Part shown: positions 7,383 through 17,271 of the stretch, in pieces
Position numbering within the stretch: the stretch's first letter is position 1
Layout: each line of letters begins with the position of its first letter
Assembly: GCF_000585215.1 (NCBI RefSeq)
Contig: NZ_AONC01000028.1
Location: 1 to 64,000 of the forward strand
From: Imhoffiella purpurea
Lineage (GTDB): Bacteria; Pseudomonadota; Gammaproteobacteria; Chromatiales; Chromatiaceae
DNA length: 64,000 nucleotides
Direction of reading: 5' to 3'
Position numbers and translations under genes: made by a program
Notes under the pieces: model-generated
What the model was told of the DNA's origin: nothing
The model's input: the letters and a program-made list of their open reading frames with translations, nothing else
The model's database searches: none

Positions 7383-9008
7383 TCAGGGATCCGGTCGCGC
7401 CCAGGCGGGCCTGGTCTCGGCCCCCTCCTCGTCTTGCGCGAAATAGTCCCGCAGGAAGTCATCGAAGCTCCGGTCGTCGGCCGCCTCGATCTCGGCCTGA
7501 CGCCGAATCGACTCCAGGGCCAGCTCCTCGAACAGGACAGATCGCGCATCGCTCGGCGGATCCGCTAGAAAATAGGCGCGATGTTCCTCGGACAGACGCC
7601 GAGAAACGGCGAAGAATCCCTCACGCCGCTCGCGCATGGTCTCGAGCAATCGGGCCGATGGTGTCAGATCCGGATGCGTCACCTTATCCATCTGCCGGCG
7701 CAGCGTCTGTGAACGGGGCCCATCCGCGCCGCCGTCGAGCAGTTCGGCGACCGCCACCATGCGATCGAGCAGCTCGCTCGCCCAGACCTTCAAGGCGACC
7801 GGCCGGCGATCCCACATCAGCGTCAGACCAGGCTCGCGACCGCGATGCGCGGTCAGCACCAGATTCTCGTCGATATGATCTCGCTCGGTCGCTGCTACAT
7901 GTGGACTCTCCGAGAGCAGGCAATAGAGCATCAGGGTCTCGATGAACAGCATCTGATCCAGACCGATCCCGAGCGGCTCGAACGGATTCACGTCCAGGGA
8001 GCGCAGTTCGACATAGAGGATGCCGCGACGCTTCAGGGCCTGGGTCGGCTTCTCCATCCAGCGGGTCAGCTGCTTGGGCCTGACCGTGCTGTAGTACTCG
8101 TTCTCGATCTGCAGCACATTGGCGTTGAGCTGCTCGTAGCGATCGCCAATCTTGACCCCGATCGACTCGTACTGCGGACAGGGGGTTTGGATGGCCCAGT
8201 CGAGGCTCCGCACATAGGAATCCAGGCTGTCGTAACAGGCCTTCATCCCGGTGCCCTCCTCCTGCTTGTTCTGATAGCCGATGTCGCCCATGCGCAGCGA
8301 GGTGGCATAGGGATAGTAGAGGGTGCTGGAATCGAAGGGCTCGAGATCGGTCGACTGATCCTGAACGAAGCTGGCACACACGGCTGGCGAGGCCCCGAAG
8401 AGATAGGGAATCAGCCATCCGCGCCGCTGCAGATTGCGGATCATCCCCATCTGGGCGGCGGAGCGAAAGGTCACCGGGTCGGCGCCATCGGCCTCCTGCC
8501 GCTGATAGAGCCGCCAGAAGTCCTCGCCGAAGGAGAAGTTGAAATGCACCCCGGCGATCACCTGCATGGTCCGGCCGTAACGATTGCCGAGACCACGTCG
8601 ATAGACGGTCTTCATGATGCCGGCGTTGGAGGTACCGTAGCGGGCCAGGGGAATGCTGCGCGCGCCCTCGAGCACGCACGGCATGCTGGTCGCCCACAGC
8701 AACTCCTCCCCGAGATGGAGATAGACGAAGCGGTGGATGTCCTCGAGGAAGTCGAGCGCCTCGGCGGAATCCGTCAGGGCCGGGGTGATCAGCTCGATCA
8801 GCGCCTCGGAGAAATCGGTCGTGATATAGGGATGGGTGAGGGCCGCGCCCAGCTCCCGGGGATGCGAGGTGCGGGCCAGCTTGCCCGACGCCCCTACCCG
8901 CAACCCTTCCTTTTCGAGACCGACGCGATTTTCGGCAAAGATCCCCCTGCCCCCTTCCAACCGGAGGCGTTCGATGCGCCGCTCGAGCGGCGCCTGTTCT
9001 GCGGTCAA
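7383..9008 (-). CDS. gshA: Glutamate-cysteine ligase (class I)
   Basis: ATP-dependent first enzyme of glutathione synthesis. The 541-residue protein begins in the proteobacterial GshA style (GIFAENRVGLEKEGLRV) with the conserved region TDFSEALIELITP, an FNFSFGEDFW segment, and a C-terminal RSLDVNPFEPLGI stretch. Length is close to E. coli GshA (518). The start codon is TTG at 9008, supported by GAGGA about eight bases upstream and by the prc stop only two bases away, indicating translational coupling to prc. In purple sulfur bacteria glutathione amide chemistry is tied to sulfide handling, which is background knowledge rather than something this sequence shows. Confidence 0.95.
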   Translation of the reverse strand: MTAEQAPLERRIERLRLEGGRGIFAENRVGLEKEGLRVGASGKLARTSHPRELGAALTHPYITTDFSEALIELITPALTDSAEALDFLEDIHRFVYLHLGEELLWATSMPCVLEGARSIPLARYGTSNAGIMKTVYRRGLGNRYGRTMQVIAGVHFNFSFGEDFWRLYQRQEADGADPVTFRSAAQMGMIRNLQRRGWLIPYLFGASPAVCASFVQDQSTDLEPFDSSTLYYPYATSLRMGDIGYQNKQEEGTGMKACYDSLDSYVRSLDWAIQTPCPQYESIGVKIGDRYEQLNANVLQIENEYYSTVRPKQLTRWMEKPTQALKRRGILYVELRSLDVNPFEPLGIGLDQMLFIETLMLYCLLSESPHVAATERDHIDENLVLTAHRGREPGLTLMWDRRPVALKVWASELLDRMVAVAELLDGGADGPRSQTLRRQMDKVTHPDLTPSARLLETMRERREGFFAVSRRLSEEHRAYFLADPPSDARSVLFEELALESIRRQAEIEAADDRSFDDFLRDYFAQDEEGAETRPAWARPDP

Positions 9009-9010
9009 GT

Positions 9011-11113
9011 TCAGTTCCTCATCACGGAGCGAATCGCATTGGAGCCTCGCCCCAGCTGGATCTCGTCTGCAAGTATGCGGGCCGCCTCGTCGACCTCGAT
9101 CCGGGCGATGGCATCGCGCTGGACCTCGAGCGCGTCCTCGTCGATCTCGTCGGCGTCCTCGTCCACCGGAGTGATCCCTTGCGAACGCAGGAAGCGATCC
9201 TGATCGGCCTTGAAGCGGCGCTCGCGCGCGTCGTCCTCGGCGCGCCGGTCGCTCTCGCGCAGCGAGACCTGCTTCTGCTCGTCGACATCGCGCATCAGTT
9301 TGCTGCGCTCGGTCAGCATCTTGAAACCGAAATCACCGGCGATCCGCTCGGCCGAGCGGCGCGTCAATCGACCCACCTCGACCGCTCCCACCTTCTTGAA
9401 CCTGGCCGGGTCGATGCGGGTCCAGGGCAGTGCGTTCTCGAGCGAGCGTTCGCCGTGCTTGGTCATGTAATCGGCCGTCGGAAAGCGGATATCCGGCTCC
9501 ACGCCGCGCAGCTGAGTGCTTCCGCCACTGATGCGGAAGAACTCGGCCATGGTCAGGCGCAGCCGGCCAAGATCGTCATGATCGCCAGGCACGTAGCGAT
9601 TGAGATCGATCAGCGTCTGGACGGTCCCCTTGCCGAAGGTCGGCTCGCCGATGATGAGGCCGCGGCCATAGTCCTGTATGGCGGCGGCGAAGATCTCGGA
9701 GGCCGAGGCGCTCTCGCGATCGACCAGCACGGCCAGGGGCCCGTCGTAGGCGACGCCCGAGTCCGTGTCCGTCTCGACCTCGACCTTGCCGAAGGCATCC
9801 TTGACCTGGACCACGGGTCCAAGATCGATGAAGAGCCCGGTGAGCGAGGTCGCCTCGGCCAGGGACCCGCCGCCATTGCCGCGCAGATCGACGACGATCC
9901 CGTCGACGCCGGCGGCGGCGAGCTTCTCGATCAGGGCGCGCACGTCGCGGGTGGTGCTGCGGAAATTGCTTCGCCCGGCGCCCTCGGCCTCGAAATCGCG
10001 ATAGAAGGCCGGGATTTCGATGACCCCGATCTCGAGCCCGGGCCCATTGGCGAGCTTGTCCACGACATAGCTCTTCGCCGCCTGGTCCTCGAGTTTGATC
10101 TCGTTGCGCACCAGCGAGACCTCGCGGGTATGGGCGGTCGAACCGCTGGACTTGGGCATGATCTGGAGACGCACGACCGATCCCTTGGGACCGCGGATCT
10201 TGTCGACCACGTCCTCCAGACGCCAGCCAACCACGTCCTCCATGGGACCGTCCAGCCCCTGGGCCACGCCGACGATCTGATCCCCCGCACGCACCTGGCC
10301 GGAGTCCCGCGCCGGCCCGCCGGGCACGGTGCTCTGCACCACCGTGTACTCGTTGTCGCCCCGAAGCACGGCACCGATCCCCTCGAGCGAGAGCTTCATG
10401 CTGATGTCGAAGTTCTCGGAGGTGGCCGGCGACATATAGCTGGTGTGCGGCTCGATGGTCCCGGTATAGGAATTCATGAACGCCTGGAAGACGTCGTCGC
10501 CGTCGAACTGATGGATGCGGCGGGCGAGCCCCTGATAGCGCTTGGTCAGACGCTCGCGGATCTCGGACTCGGACTTGTCGGCCAGCTTCAGGGTCAGGAA
10601 GTCGTTCTTGACGCGCCGCCGCCAGCGGTCGTCCAGCTCGGCGGTATCCTTGGCCCAAGGGGTGTTCTCCGCATCGAACGCATAGAGTTCCGTCCGATCG
10701 AAGTCGAACTTGCGATCCAGCAGCTCGAGGGCGTAGGCGACCCGCTCGTCGACCCGCATGCGATAGACGCGGAACACGTCGAAGGCCACGTCCAGCTCGC
10801 CGCGACGCAGATTCTCGTCGAAACGACGTGCGCCATTCTCGAAGCGCTCGACGTCGTGCGCCAGGAAAAAGGCTCGGTTGGGATCCAGGTCGTCCAGATA
10901 GCGCGCGAGCACGGCCCTGGCGAAATCCCTGTCCAGCGTCACCTTGCGGTAGTGATAACGCTCCAGCACCTTGTTGATGACGATGGCCGCCTTGGTCTGA
11001 CCCGGGTTCGGAAACAGCTCCGACAGCGGAACCGTATGGGGGGTCGCCAGAGACGCCGTCGCGAACAGGCAGAGGGTGATGGCCAGCGAAGTGAGAGAAA
11101 GGCGCTGTCTCAT
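9011..11113 (-). CDS. prc: Carboxy-terminal processing (tail-specific) protease
   Basis: A 700-residue periplasmic S41 protease that degrades proteins from unstructured C-termini. The signal peptide covers the first ~24 residues (ends SLATPHT). An N-terminal helical domain precedes a PDZ domain (~240-330, with LEGIGAVLRGDN and GPARDSGQVRAGDQIVGV). The protease core has the Ser/Lys dyad: Ser in VDRESASASEIFAAA and Lys in PTFGKGTVQT, after the conserved DLRGNGGGSLAEA turn. The ATG at 11113 gives the signal peptide. Longer readings upstream do not. It is coupled to gshA downstream. Confidence 0.95.
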   Translation of the reverse strand: MRQRLSLTSLAITLCLFATASLATPHTVPLSELFPNPGQTKAAIVINKVLERYHYRKVTLDRDFARAVLARYLDDLDPNRAFFLAHDVERFENGARRFDENLRRGELDVAFDVFRVYRMRVDERVAYALELLDRKFDFDRTELYAFDAENTPWAKDTAELDDRWRRRVKNDFLTLKLADKSESEIRERLTKRYQGLARRIHQFDGDDVFQAFMNSYTGTIEPHTSYMSPATSENFDISMKLSLEGIGAVLRGDNEYTVVQSTVPGGPARDSGQVRAGDQIVGVAQGLDGPMEDVVGWRLEDVVDKIRGPKGSVVRLQIMPKSSGSTAHTREVSLVRNEIKLEDQAAKSYVVDKLANGPGLEIGVIEIPAFYRDFEAEGAGRSNFRSTTRDVRALIEKLAAAGVDGIVVDLRGNGGGSLAEATSLTGLFIDLGPVVQVKDAFGKVEVETDTDSGVAYDGPLAVLVDRESASASEIFAAAIQDYGRGLIIGEPTFGKGTVQTLIDLNRYVPGDHDDLGRLRLTMAEFFRISGGSTQLRGVEPDIRFPTADYMTKHGERSLENALPWTRIDPARFKKVGAVEVGRLTRRSAERIAGDFGFKMLTERSKLMRDVDEQKQVSLRESDRRAEDDARERRFKADQDRFLRSQGITPVDEDADEIDEDALEVQRDAIARIEVDEAARILADEIQLGRGSNAIRSVMRN

Positions 11114-11299
11114 GGTCGGTACTCGTATTCGGTCTCTGGATCCAGCGGAAGGAGACGCGGTCGGCCAAGGCCGAAGGGGTCTCGAAGGGATCGGTTCGGG
11201 CCCGTGCCGGCCCGGACTGGATGGTCCGACCGCGTCACTGGGCCGCACAGCAGGAACACTAGGGGCTAACCCGCGAATGAACAAGAATTGTACACGCGA

Positions 11300-11803
11300 T
11301 CAGGTCTTGTAGACCTTACGACGATAGAGATCCGTGCGCCGGCTCACGACCCGGTCGACGAACAGCAGACCGTCCAGATGATCGAGCTCGTGCTGCACCG
11401 CGCGCGCCTCGAAGCCCTCCATGTCGTATTGGTGCTCCTGCCCCTCGGGATCCTGGGTCTTGAGCCGGATATGGGTCGCCCGAATCACGTTGCCCGTGTA
11501 GTCGGGCACGGACAGACAGCCCTCGCGCCCCATGGCATATCCCTCCCAGTGCACGATCTCCGGATTCACCAGAATCAGATGGCCGTGATTCGGTGTCTTG
11601 GGACGACTGGAAAGATCGATGATGACGATACGCTGGAAGCGCCCGACCTGGGGCGCCGCGATCCCGACCGCGGCGGGCCCGGCCTGGCGGGTCTCCTCGA
11701 GGTCGGCGACGAAGGCGCGGAACTCGTCGTCGAAGCGCTCGACCGGCTCGGAAACCGTCTTGAGACGCGGGTCGGGTAGTTTCAGTATGTCCAGGATAGC
11801 CAT
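11300..11803 (-). CDS. def: Peptide deformylase
   Basis: Removes the formyl group from initiator Met. It has all three family motifs: GIAAPQVG (motif 1), EGCLSVPDY with the metal-binding Cys (motif 2) and QHELDHLDG with the two metal His and catalytic Glu (motif 3). The 167-residue length is typical. It is the last gene of a minus-strand run rluD-pgeF-gcvR-like-def, not next to fmt as in E. coli. Many genomes carry more than one def, so this may not be the only copy. Confidence 0.96.
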   Translation of the reverse strand: MAILDILKLPDPRLKTVSEPVERFDDEFRAFVADLEETRQAGPAAVGIAAPQVGRFQRIVIIDLSSRPKTPNHGHLILVNPEIVHWEGYAMGREGCLSVPDYTGNVIRATHIRLKTQDPEGQEHQYDMEGFEARAVQHELDHLDGLLFVDRVVSRRTDLYRRKVYKT

Positions 11804-11806
11804 CGA

Positions 11807-12346
11807 TCAACCGATCATCACATCGACGGGAGAGACATCCACCGAGACCCCGCTCTCGCTCAAGGGCGCCAGGGCGCCTTGAACCGCCTCCAGCGTCGCG
11901 TCGCAATAGCCCTGGATGTTCATGATGTAAATGGGACGGTCCCGATCGCCCGCCACGTCGGACTCGAGCTCCAGGATATTGAAACCCTGTTCGGCCAGGG
12001 TCCGGGTCACCTCGGCGACGATCCCGGCCCGATCCGCGCCCGCGACCCGCACCTGCAGGTTCGGCAGCAGGTGCTGATGCAGCCCGCCGCGCAGCGGATC
12101 CAGATGCAGACGCAGCCCCATCTCCTCGGCGGCCGGCTTCAGCGCCTCCAGGATCTCGTCCGGGGATCGCTCGCCGCCGACCATGAGCATGATGGTGAAG
12201 TTGCCGCCGAGACGGATCATGGATGCCTCGCCCAGGTTGCAGCCGAGCTGGTAGAGCACCCGGGTGAGCTGGGCCACGATGCCGGGCCGGTCGGCTCCGA
12301 CCAGGGTCAACATGTTCCAATCGGACATGGATTCGGATATCTCCAT
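11807..12346 (-). CDS. GcvR-like double ACT-domain regulatory protein
   Basis: A 179-residue protein made of two ACT domains: LVGADRPGIVAQLTRVL at ~15-90 and VAGADRAGIVAEVTRTL at ~100-179. This is the organisation of GcvR, which represses the glycine cleavage operon in E. coli by binding the activator GcvA. No DNA-binding domain is present, so it would act through a partner. It starts two bases after pgeF ends and ends three bases before def starts, so it is firmly in the operon. The glycine link is inferred from family only. Confidence 0.82.
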   Translation of the reverse strand: MEISESMSDWNMLTLVGADRPGIVAQLTRVLYQLGCNLGEASMIRLGGNFTIMLMVGGERSPDEILEALKPAAEEMGLRLHLDPLRGGLHQHLLPNLQVRVAGADRAGIVAEVTRTLAEQGFNILELESDVAGDRDRPIYIMNIQGYCDATLEAVQGALAPLSESGVSVDVSPVDVMIG

Positions 12347-12348
12347 TG

Positions 12349-13083
12349 CTAGTGTTCTTGGGCGAGCCAGATGAGGCTCGCCATTCGACCGGTCGTACCG
12401 TCGCGGCGGTAGGAAAAGAACCGCCCCGGCTGGGAATGGGTGCAGTCGCCGCCGCCGAAGACGCGCCGCACACCGAGCCGGGCGAGACGCTGCCTGGCCA
12501 GGGTGAAGAGATCGGCGAACCAGCGCCCCTCGCGGTCGCCCGGCCGAAAGGCCCCGCCGGCCATCGGATCGATCGCGACGAAGGCATCGCGCACCTCGGC
12601 CCCGACCTCGAAGGCATCCGGGCCGATCGCCGGCCCGAGCCACACCATCAGACGGTCCGGCTCCAGACACAGGGAGGCGACCGCGGATTCGATCACCCCA
12701 CCGGCCAGCCCGCGCCAGCCGGCATGTACCGCCGCCACGCGAGTCCCGCGGTCGTCGCAGATCAGCAGCGGCAGACAGTCCGCGGTCATGACCACGCACA
12801 CAGGCCCCGGCCGCGTCGCCAGGGAGGCGTCGGCATCGGCCCGGCCCGCCTCGGCATCGACCACCCGACAGCCATGCATCTGAGTCAGCCAGCAGGGCTC
12901 ATGCGGCAGACCGAGATGCGCGACGAGGCTGCGTCGATTGTGCGCGACGTCAGCCGGATCGTCGTCCACATGGTCGGCCAGATTGAGGCTCGCAAAGGGT
13001 CCTCGACTGACACCGCCGCCCCGGGTGGTCGAGACGGCGCGGACCCGCTCGGGCGCGGGCCAATCGGGAACGATCGGATTCAT
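12349..13083 (-). CDS. pgeF: Laccase-domain purine nucleoside phosphorylase (YfiH/PgeF family)
   Basis: A 244-residue protein with the conserved zinc/active-site residues of the family: LTQMHG with His, MTADCLPLL with Cys, and AAVHAGWRGLAGGV with His, plus DCTHSQPGRFFSYRRDG at the C-terminus. Proteins of this family were first called laccases or polyphenol oxidases and later shown to be purine nucleoside phosphorylases. PgeF in E. coli corrects misincorporated Ser in peptidoglycan. Its ATG overlaps the rluD stop by four bases (ATGA). The rluD-pgeF order is widely conserved. Confidence 0.93.
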   Translation of the reverse strand: MNPIVPDWPAPERVRAVSTTRGGGVSRGPFASLNLADHVDDDPADVAHNRRSLVAHLGLPHEPCWLTQMHGCRVVDAEAGRADADASLATRPGPVCVVMTADCLPLLICDDRGTRVAAVHAGWRGLAGGVIESAVASLCLEPDRLMVWLGPAIGPDAFEVGAEVRDAFVAIDPMAGGAFRPGDREGRWFADLFTLARQRLARLGVRRVFGGGDCTHSQPGRFFSYRRDGTTGRMASLIWLAQEH

Positions 13084-14045
13084 GGCGAAGGCTCCTGCCG
13101 GAACAGCGTCAGGAGCGCATCGAGATCGGTCGCCATCGGCACCTCCCACTCCATCGGCTCGCCGGTCGCCGGATGAATCAGCCCCAGGCGCAAGGCATGA
13201 AGGGCCTGACGCGGGAAAGACTGGATCGCCGCGGCGAGCTCCGGGCCGCAGCCCTTGGGTGGACGCGGTCGCGCACCATAGGTACGGTCGCCAACGAGAG
13301 GATGATGGACGTGAGTCATGTGCACGCGTATTTGATGGGTACGACCCGTCTCCAGTTCCACACCCAGCAGACTGTGCCCCGGATAACGCTCGAGCACCTG
13401 ATAGTGCGTGACCGCCGGCCGGCCGCCGCTCACCACCGCCATCTTGGTCCGGTGCTGTGGATGCCGGCCGATCGGGGCCTCGATACGCCCGCCGGCCACC
13501 AGCTCGCCGAGCACCAGGGCGCGATATTCGCGGTGCACGCTGCGCTGCTGGAGCTGCTCGACCAGCGACTTGTGTGCCATCAGCGTCTTGGCCACCACCA
13601 GCAGGCCGGTCGTATCCTTGTCCAGCCGATGCACGATGCCGGCCCGGGGCACGGCGGCCAGCGCCGGCACATGATGGAGCAAGGCGTTGAGCAGGGTCCC
13701 GTCGGGATTGCCGGCCGCCGGATGGACCACCAGCCCGGCCGGCTTGTCGATGACCAGGATCTCCTCGTCCTCGTACACCAGATCCAGCGCGATGTCCTGG
13801 GCGACGAACGCCTGCTCCAGCGCGCAGACGGCCTCGATCCGGATCGACTCGCCGCCCCAGACCTTGTCGCGACAGCGTCCGGAGGCATCGTCGACCAGCA
13901 CCTGGCCGGCCTCGATCCACTGCTGGAGCCGGCTGCGGGAGAATTCGGGGAGCAAGGTCGCCAGGGCCTGATCGAGCCGCCGTCCGGCGAGCGCCGGATC
14001 GACCTGGAACGAACGGCGAACGAGCCTGTCTGTCGCCTGCGTCAT
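13080..14045 (-). CDS. rluD: 23S rRNA pseudouridine synthase D
   Basis: Modifies three uridines in helix 69 of 23S rRNA. An N-terminal S4-like domain (residues ~15-75, RRLDQALATLLPEFSRSRLQQWI) precedes the RsuA/RluA catalytic domain with IDKPAGLVVHP and the catalytic Asp in GIVHRLDKDTTGLLVVAK. The later GRTHQIRVH and HPLVGDRTYG blocks are also present. The 321-residue length matches E. coli (326). It is divergent from bamD, the standard gammaproteobacterial arrangement. Confidence 0.96.
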   Translation of the reverse strand: MTQATDRLVRRSFQVDPALAGRRLDQALATLLPEFSRSRLQQWIEAGQVLVDDASGRCRDKVWGGESIRIEAVCALEQAFVAQDIALDLVYEDEEILVIDKPAGLVVHPAAGNPDGTLLNALLHHVPALAAVPRAGIVHRLDKDTTGLLVVAKTLMAHKSLVEQLQQRSVHREYRALVLGELVAGGRIEAPIGRHPQHRTKMAVVSGGRPAVTHYQVLERYPGHSLLGVELETGRTHQIRVHMTHVHHPLVGDRTYGARPRPPKGCGPELAAAIQSFPRQALHALRLGLIHPATGEPMEWEVPMATDLDALLTLFRQEPSP

Positions 14046-14150
14046 CTGTGGGTCACGCGGCGGATTCGAGGCCGCACACCGTCGCCCGGCCCCGCGCCGC
14101 TCATTCGTCCTTCGGGTATACTGCGAGACAATTTGAAAAGGTATTCGAAC

Positions 14151-14978
14151 ATGCCACGAACGTTAACACGACTGACCCTGCTGTTGCTCGTCGTCACGCT
14201 CGCAGGATGCGGTGTCTTCGGCAAGGAGATCGACGAAACCGAGGGCTGGAGTGCGTCCAAGCTCTATTCCGAGGCCGCCTCCGAGCTGGACTCGGGAAGC
14301 TACGAGCGCGCCATCGAGCTCTACGAGAAACTCGAGGCACGCTATCCCTTCGGCCGCTACGCCATGCAGGCGCAGCTCGACGTCGCCTATGCCCATTACC
14401 GCAACGACGATCCCGAGGACGCCATCTCCGCGGCGGACCGCTTCATCAAGCTCTACCCGCAGAACCCCTATGTCGACTACGCCTATTATCTGAAAGGCAT
14501 CGTCAACTACAACCGCAGCATCGGCTTCCTCGACCGCTTCATCCCGACGGATGCCTCCCAGCGCGACCCGGGCTCGGCCATGGATGCCTTCACCGACTTC
14601 TCGGTGCTGGTGGAGCGGTTTCCCGACAGCAAATACGCCAAGGACGCGCGCCAGCGCATGGTCTATCTGCGCAACAACCTCGCCCACAACGAGGTCCACG
14701 TCGCCCGCTACTACATGAAGCGAGGGGCCTACGTGGCGGCCGCGAACCGGGCCAACTACGTCATCGAGCACTTCCAGCGCACCAGCGCGGTGGACGACGC
14801 ACTGGAGGTGCTGATCGACGCCTACGATGCGCTCGACAAGAAGGACCTGGCAGAGGACGCCAAACGGGTGCTGGAACTCAATCGCCAGGCCGGACGCTTC
14901 GTCCCGGACGAGCCAGAGCCGGACAAAGCCGATCTGGCACGCAAGCTGTGGGACTATCTGAGCCTCGACGAGAACTAG
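14151..14978 (+). CDS. bamD: Outer membrane protein assembly factor BamD
   Basis: A 275-residue outer-membrane lipoprotein of the BAM complex that inserts beta-barrels. The lipobox LAGC sits at ~18-21 after a short hydrophobic signal. Five TPR-like helical repeats follow, including ASELDSGSYERAIELYEKLE and AISAADRFIKLYPQNPYVDYAYYLKG, the best conserved family block. The start at 14151 gives the lipoprotein signal. The gene is monocistronic and is followed by a large inverted repeat. Confidence 0.96.
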   Translation: MPRTLTRLTLLLLVVTLAGCGVFGKEIDETEGWSASKLYSEAASELDSGSYERAIELYEKLEARYPFGRYAMQAQLDVAYAHYRNDDPEDAISAADRFIKLYPQNPYVDYAYYLKGIVNYNRSIGFLDRFIPTDASQRDPGSAMDAFTDFSVLVERFPDSKYAKDARQRMVYLRNNLAHNEVHVARYYMKRGAYVAAANRANYVIEHFQRTSAVDDALEVLIDAYDALDKKDLAEDAKRVLELNRQAGRFVPDEPEPDKADLARKLWDYLSLDEN

Positions 14979-15038
14979 CCTGGAGCCGGCCCCGTCGGCT
15001 GACGCAGCCAAGCCGCCTGAACTCCCCGCATCCAGCGA

Positions 15039-15099
15039 TTCGGTCCGCATAGCGGACCCTAGAGTCCACGCCTCGGTAGGGCCCGCTGTGCGGACCGAA
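15039..15099. terminator. Long inverted repeat between convergent bamD and glnB
   Basis: Arms 15039-15060 and 15078-15099 are 22 bases each and pair with only two G-T type differences around a 17-base loop. The core is TTCGGTCCGCA / TGCGGACCGAA. Neither side has a T-run. It most likely acts as a bidirectional transcript end or stabiliser for bamD (+) and glnB (-). Confidence 0.6.
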
Positions 15100-15156
15100 C
15101 CTCCATTCAGACGGCCTATCAGGCCCGACGAATCGACCGGCGAAATCCGACGAGGA

Positions 15157-15507
<351 letters not shown>

Positions 15508-15582
15508 TCAGGGTCACGGCTATATTGAGTTGGAAGTATATGTTCGGGACCGACCGATGAACAGCGCCGCAAGGACACAGGC

Positions 15583-17199
15583 TCAGAAGCCGCTGGTGAT
15601 CGGGTAGCGCCGATCGCGCCCGAACGCCCGTTTGGAGATCCGCACTCCGGGCGGCGCCTGACGGCGCTTGTACTCGTTGCGGTCCACCAGGCGGGCGACC
15701 CGACGCACGACATCGGAAGGATAGCCCCGGGCGACGATCGCTTCGACCCCTTCGTCCTCCTCGATGTAGAGGCGCAGGATGTCGTCGAGCGTCTCGTAAG
15801 GGGGAAGACTGTCCTGATCGGTCTGATCGGGTCTCAGTTCGGCCGAGGGCGCTCGGGTCAGAACGCGCTCGGGGATCACCTCACCGAGCCGGTTGCGGTA
15901 TCGCGCCAGCCGGTAGACCAGCATCTTGGGCACGTCCTTGATGGGCGCGAAACCACCGGCCATATCGCCATAGAGAGTCGCGTAGCCGACCGACATCTCG
16001 CTCTTGTTGCCGGTGGTGAGCAGGATGCGACCGCTCTTGTTGCTGATGGCCATGAGGATGATGCCGCGGCAGCGTGCCTGGATGTTCTCCTCGGTGACAT
16101 CCACCGGCTGACCGGCGAACGCCGGCTCGAGCATCTCGAGAAAGGTCCGAAAGGCCGGTTCGATGGCGATGGTTCGGGACGCGACACCGAGCCTTTCGGC
16201 CTCCTCCAGGGCGTCCTCGTTGCTCATGCCGGCCGTATAGCGCGAGGGCATCAGCACCACCTCGACGCGATCGGCGCCAAGGGCGTCCACGGCGATCGCC
16301 AGGGTCAGAGCCGAATCGATTCCGCCGGACAGGCCCAGCACGGCGCCCTTGAAACCGTTCTTGCGCACATAGTCGCGCACGCCGAGCACCAGCGCCTGAT
16401 AGACGACCGCATCCGGATCGAGCGGGGACGGCTCCTCGTCGGGCCCGGGCAGTACCCGGACGCCGGTCTCGTCGCCCTCGATCTCGATACCGAGATCGCA
16501 CTCGACGAAGGCGGGCGCGCGACGCACCACGCGACCGTCCCGATCGACCGCGAACGAGGCCCCATCGAACACCAGCTCGTCCTGACCGCCGACCAGATTG
16601 GCATAGAGGATCGGCAGGCCATGATCGCGGGCGCGCCGCCCGAGCAGCGTCTCGCGCTCCTGAGGCTTGCCGGCGTGGAATGGCGAGGCGTTGATGTTCA
16701 AGAGGACCTGCGCCCCCGCCTCGGCCGCCTGCCCGGCCGGCCCGTCCTGCCAGATATCCTCGCAGACGGTCAGACCGAAGCGCAGCCCGCGATGCTCGAA
16801 GACAGTGGCCGTCGAGCCGGGCATGAAATAGCGCTTCTCGTCGAAGACGCTGTAGTTCGGCAGATGCTGCTTGGCGTACTCGGCGACCAGCTCGCCGTCG
16901 CGCCAAACTCCGGCCACGTTGAAGAGCCCCCCGACCGCCGCGCGCGGATAGCCGAGCACCAGGGCGATCCCAAAGCTCTCGGCCGAGATGCGCTCCAGGG
17001 CCGACTCGACACGCCGCATGAATTCGGGCCTCAGCAGCAGATCCTCCGGGGGATAGCCGGTGAGGACGAGCTCGGGAAACAGCACCATATGGGCGCCCGC
17101 CTCGCGCGCCACGCCTGCGGCGGCGATCACGCGCTCCGCGTTGCCGGCCACGTCACCGACCAATGGGTTGATCTGCGCGATCTGGATACGACAGCCCAC
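15583..17199 (-). CDS. nadE: NAD+ synthase, glutamine-dependent
   Basis: A 538-residue two-domain enzyme. The N-terminal nitrilase-type amidase (residues 1-~255) has the Glu-Lys-Cys triad in FPELVLTGYPPEDLL, the YAKQHLPNYSVFDEKRYF block and LTVCEDIW. The C-terminal synthetase domain has the PP-loop LGLSGGIDSALTLAIA and the TTGNKSEMSVGY and LRPDQTDQDSLPPYE segments. It converts deamido-NAD to NAD using glutamine nitrogen, which fits its linkage to glnB downstream. Confidence 0.96.
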   Translation of the reverse strand: MGCRIQIAQINPLVGDVAGNAERVIAAAGVAREAGAHMVLFPELVLTGYPPEDLLLRPEFMRRVESALERISAESFGIALVLGYPRAAVGGLFNVAGVWRDGELVAEYAKQHLPNYSVFDEKRYFMPGSTATVFEHRGLRFGLTVCEDIWQDGPAGQAAEAGAQVLLNINASPFHAGKPQERETLLGRRARDHGLPILYANLVGGQDELVFDGASFAVDRDGRVVRRAPAFVECDLGIEIEGDETGVRVLPGPDEEPSPLDPDAVVYQALVLGVRDYVRKNGFKGAVLGLSGGIDSALTLAIAVDALGADRVEVVLMPSRYTAGMSNEDALEEAERLGVASRTIAIEPAFRTFLEMLEPAFAGQPVDVTEENIQARCRGIILMAISNKSGRILLTTGNKSEMSVGYATLYGDMAGGFAPIKDVPKMLVYRLARYRNRLGEVIPERVLTRAPSAELRPDQTDQDSLPPYETLDDILRLYIEEDEGVEAIVARGYPSDVVRRVARLVDRNEYKRRQAPPGVRISKRAFGRDRRYPITSGF

Positions 17200-17271
17200 G
17201 CTCTTTGACTCCCGAAATGAAGTGAGGACATCGAGGCCACCGGAGGGCCGTTCAAGCCCTCGAGGACCGGT

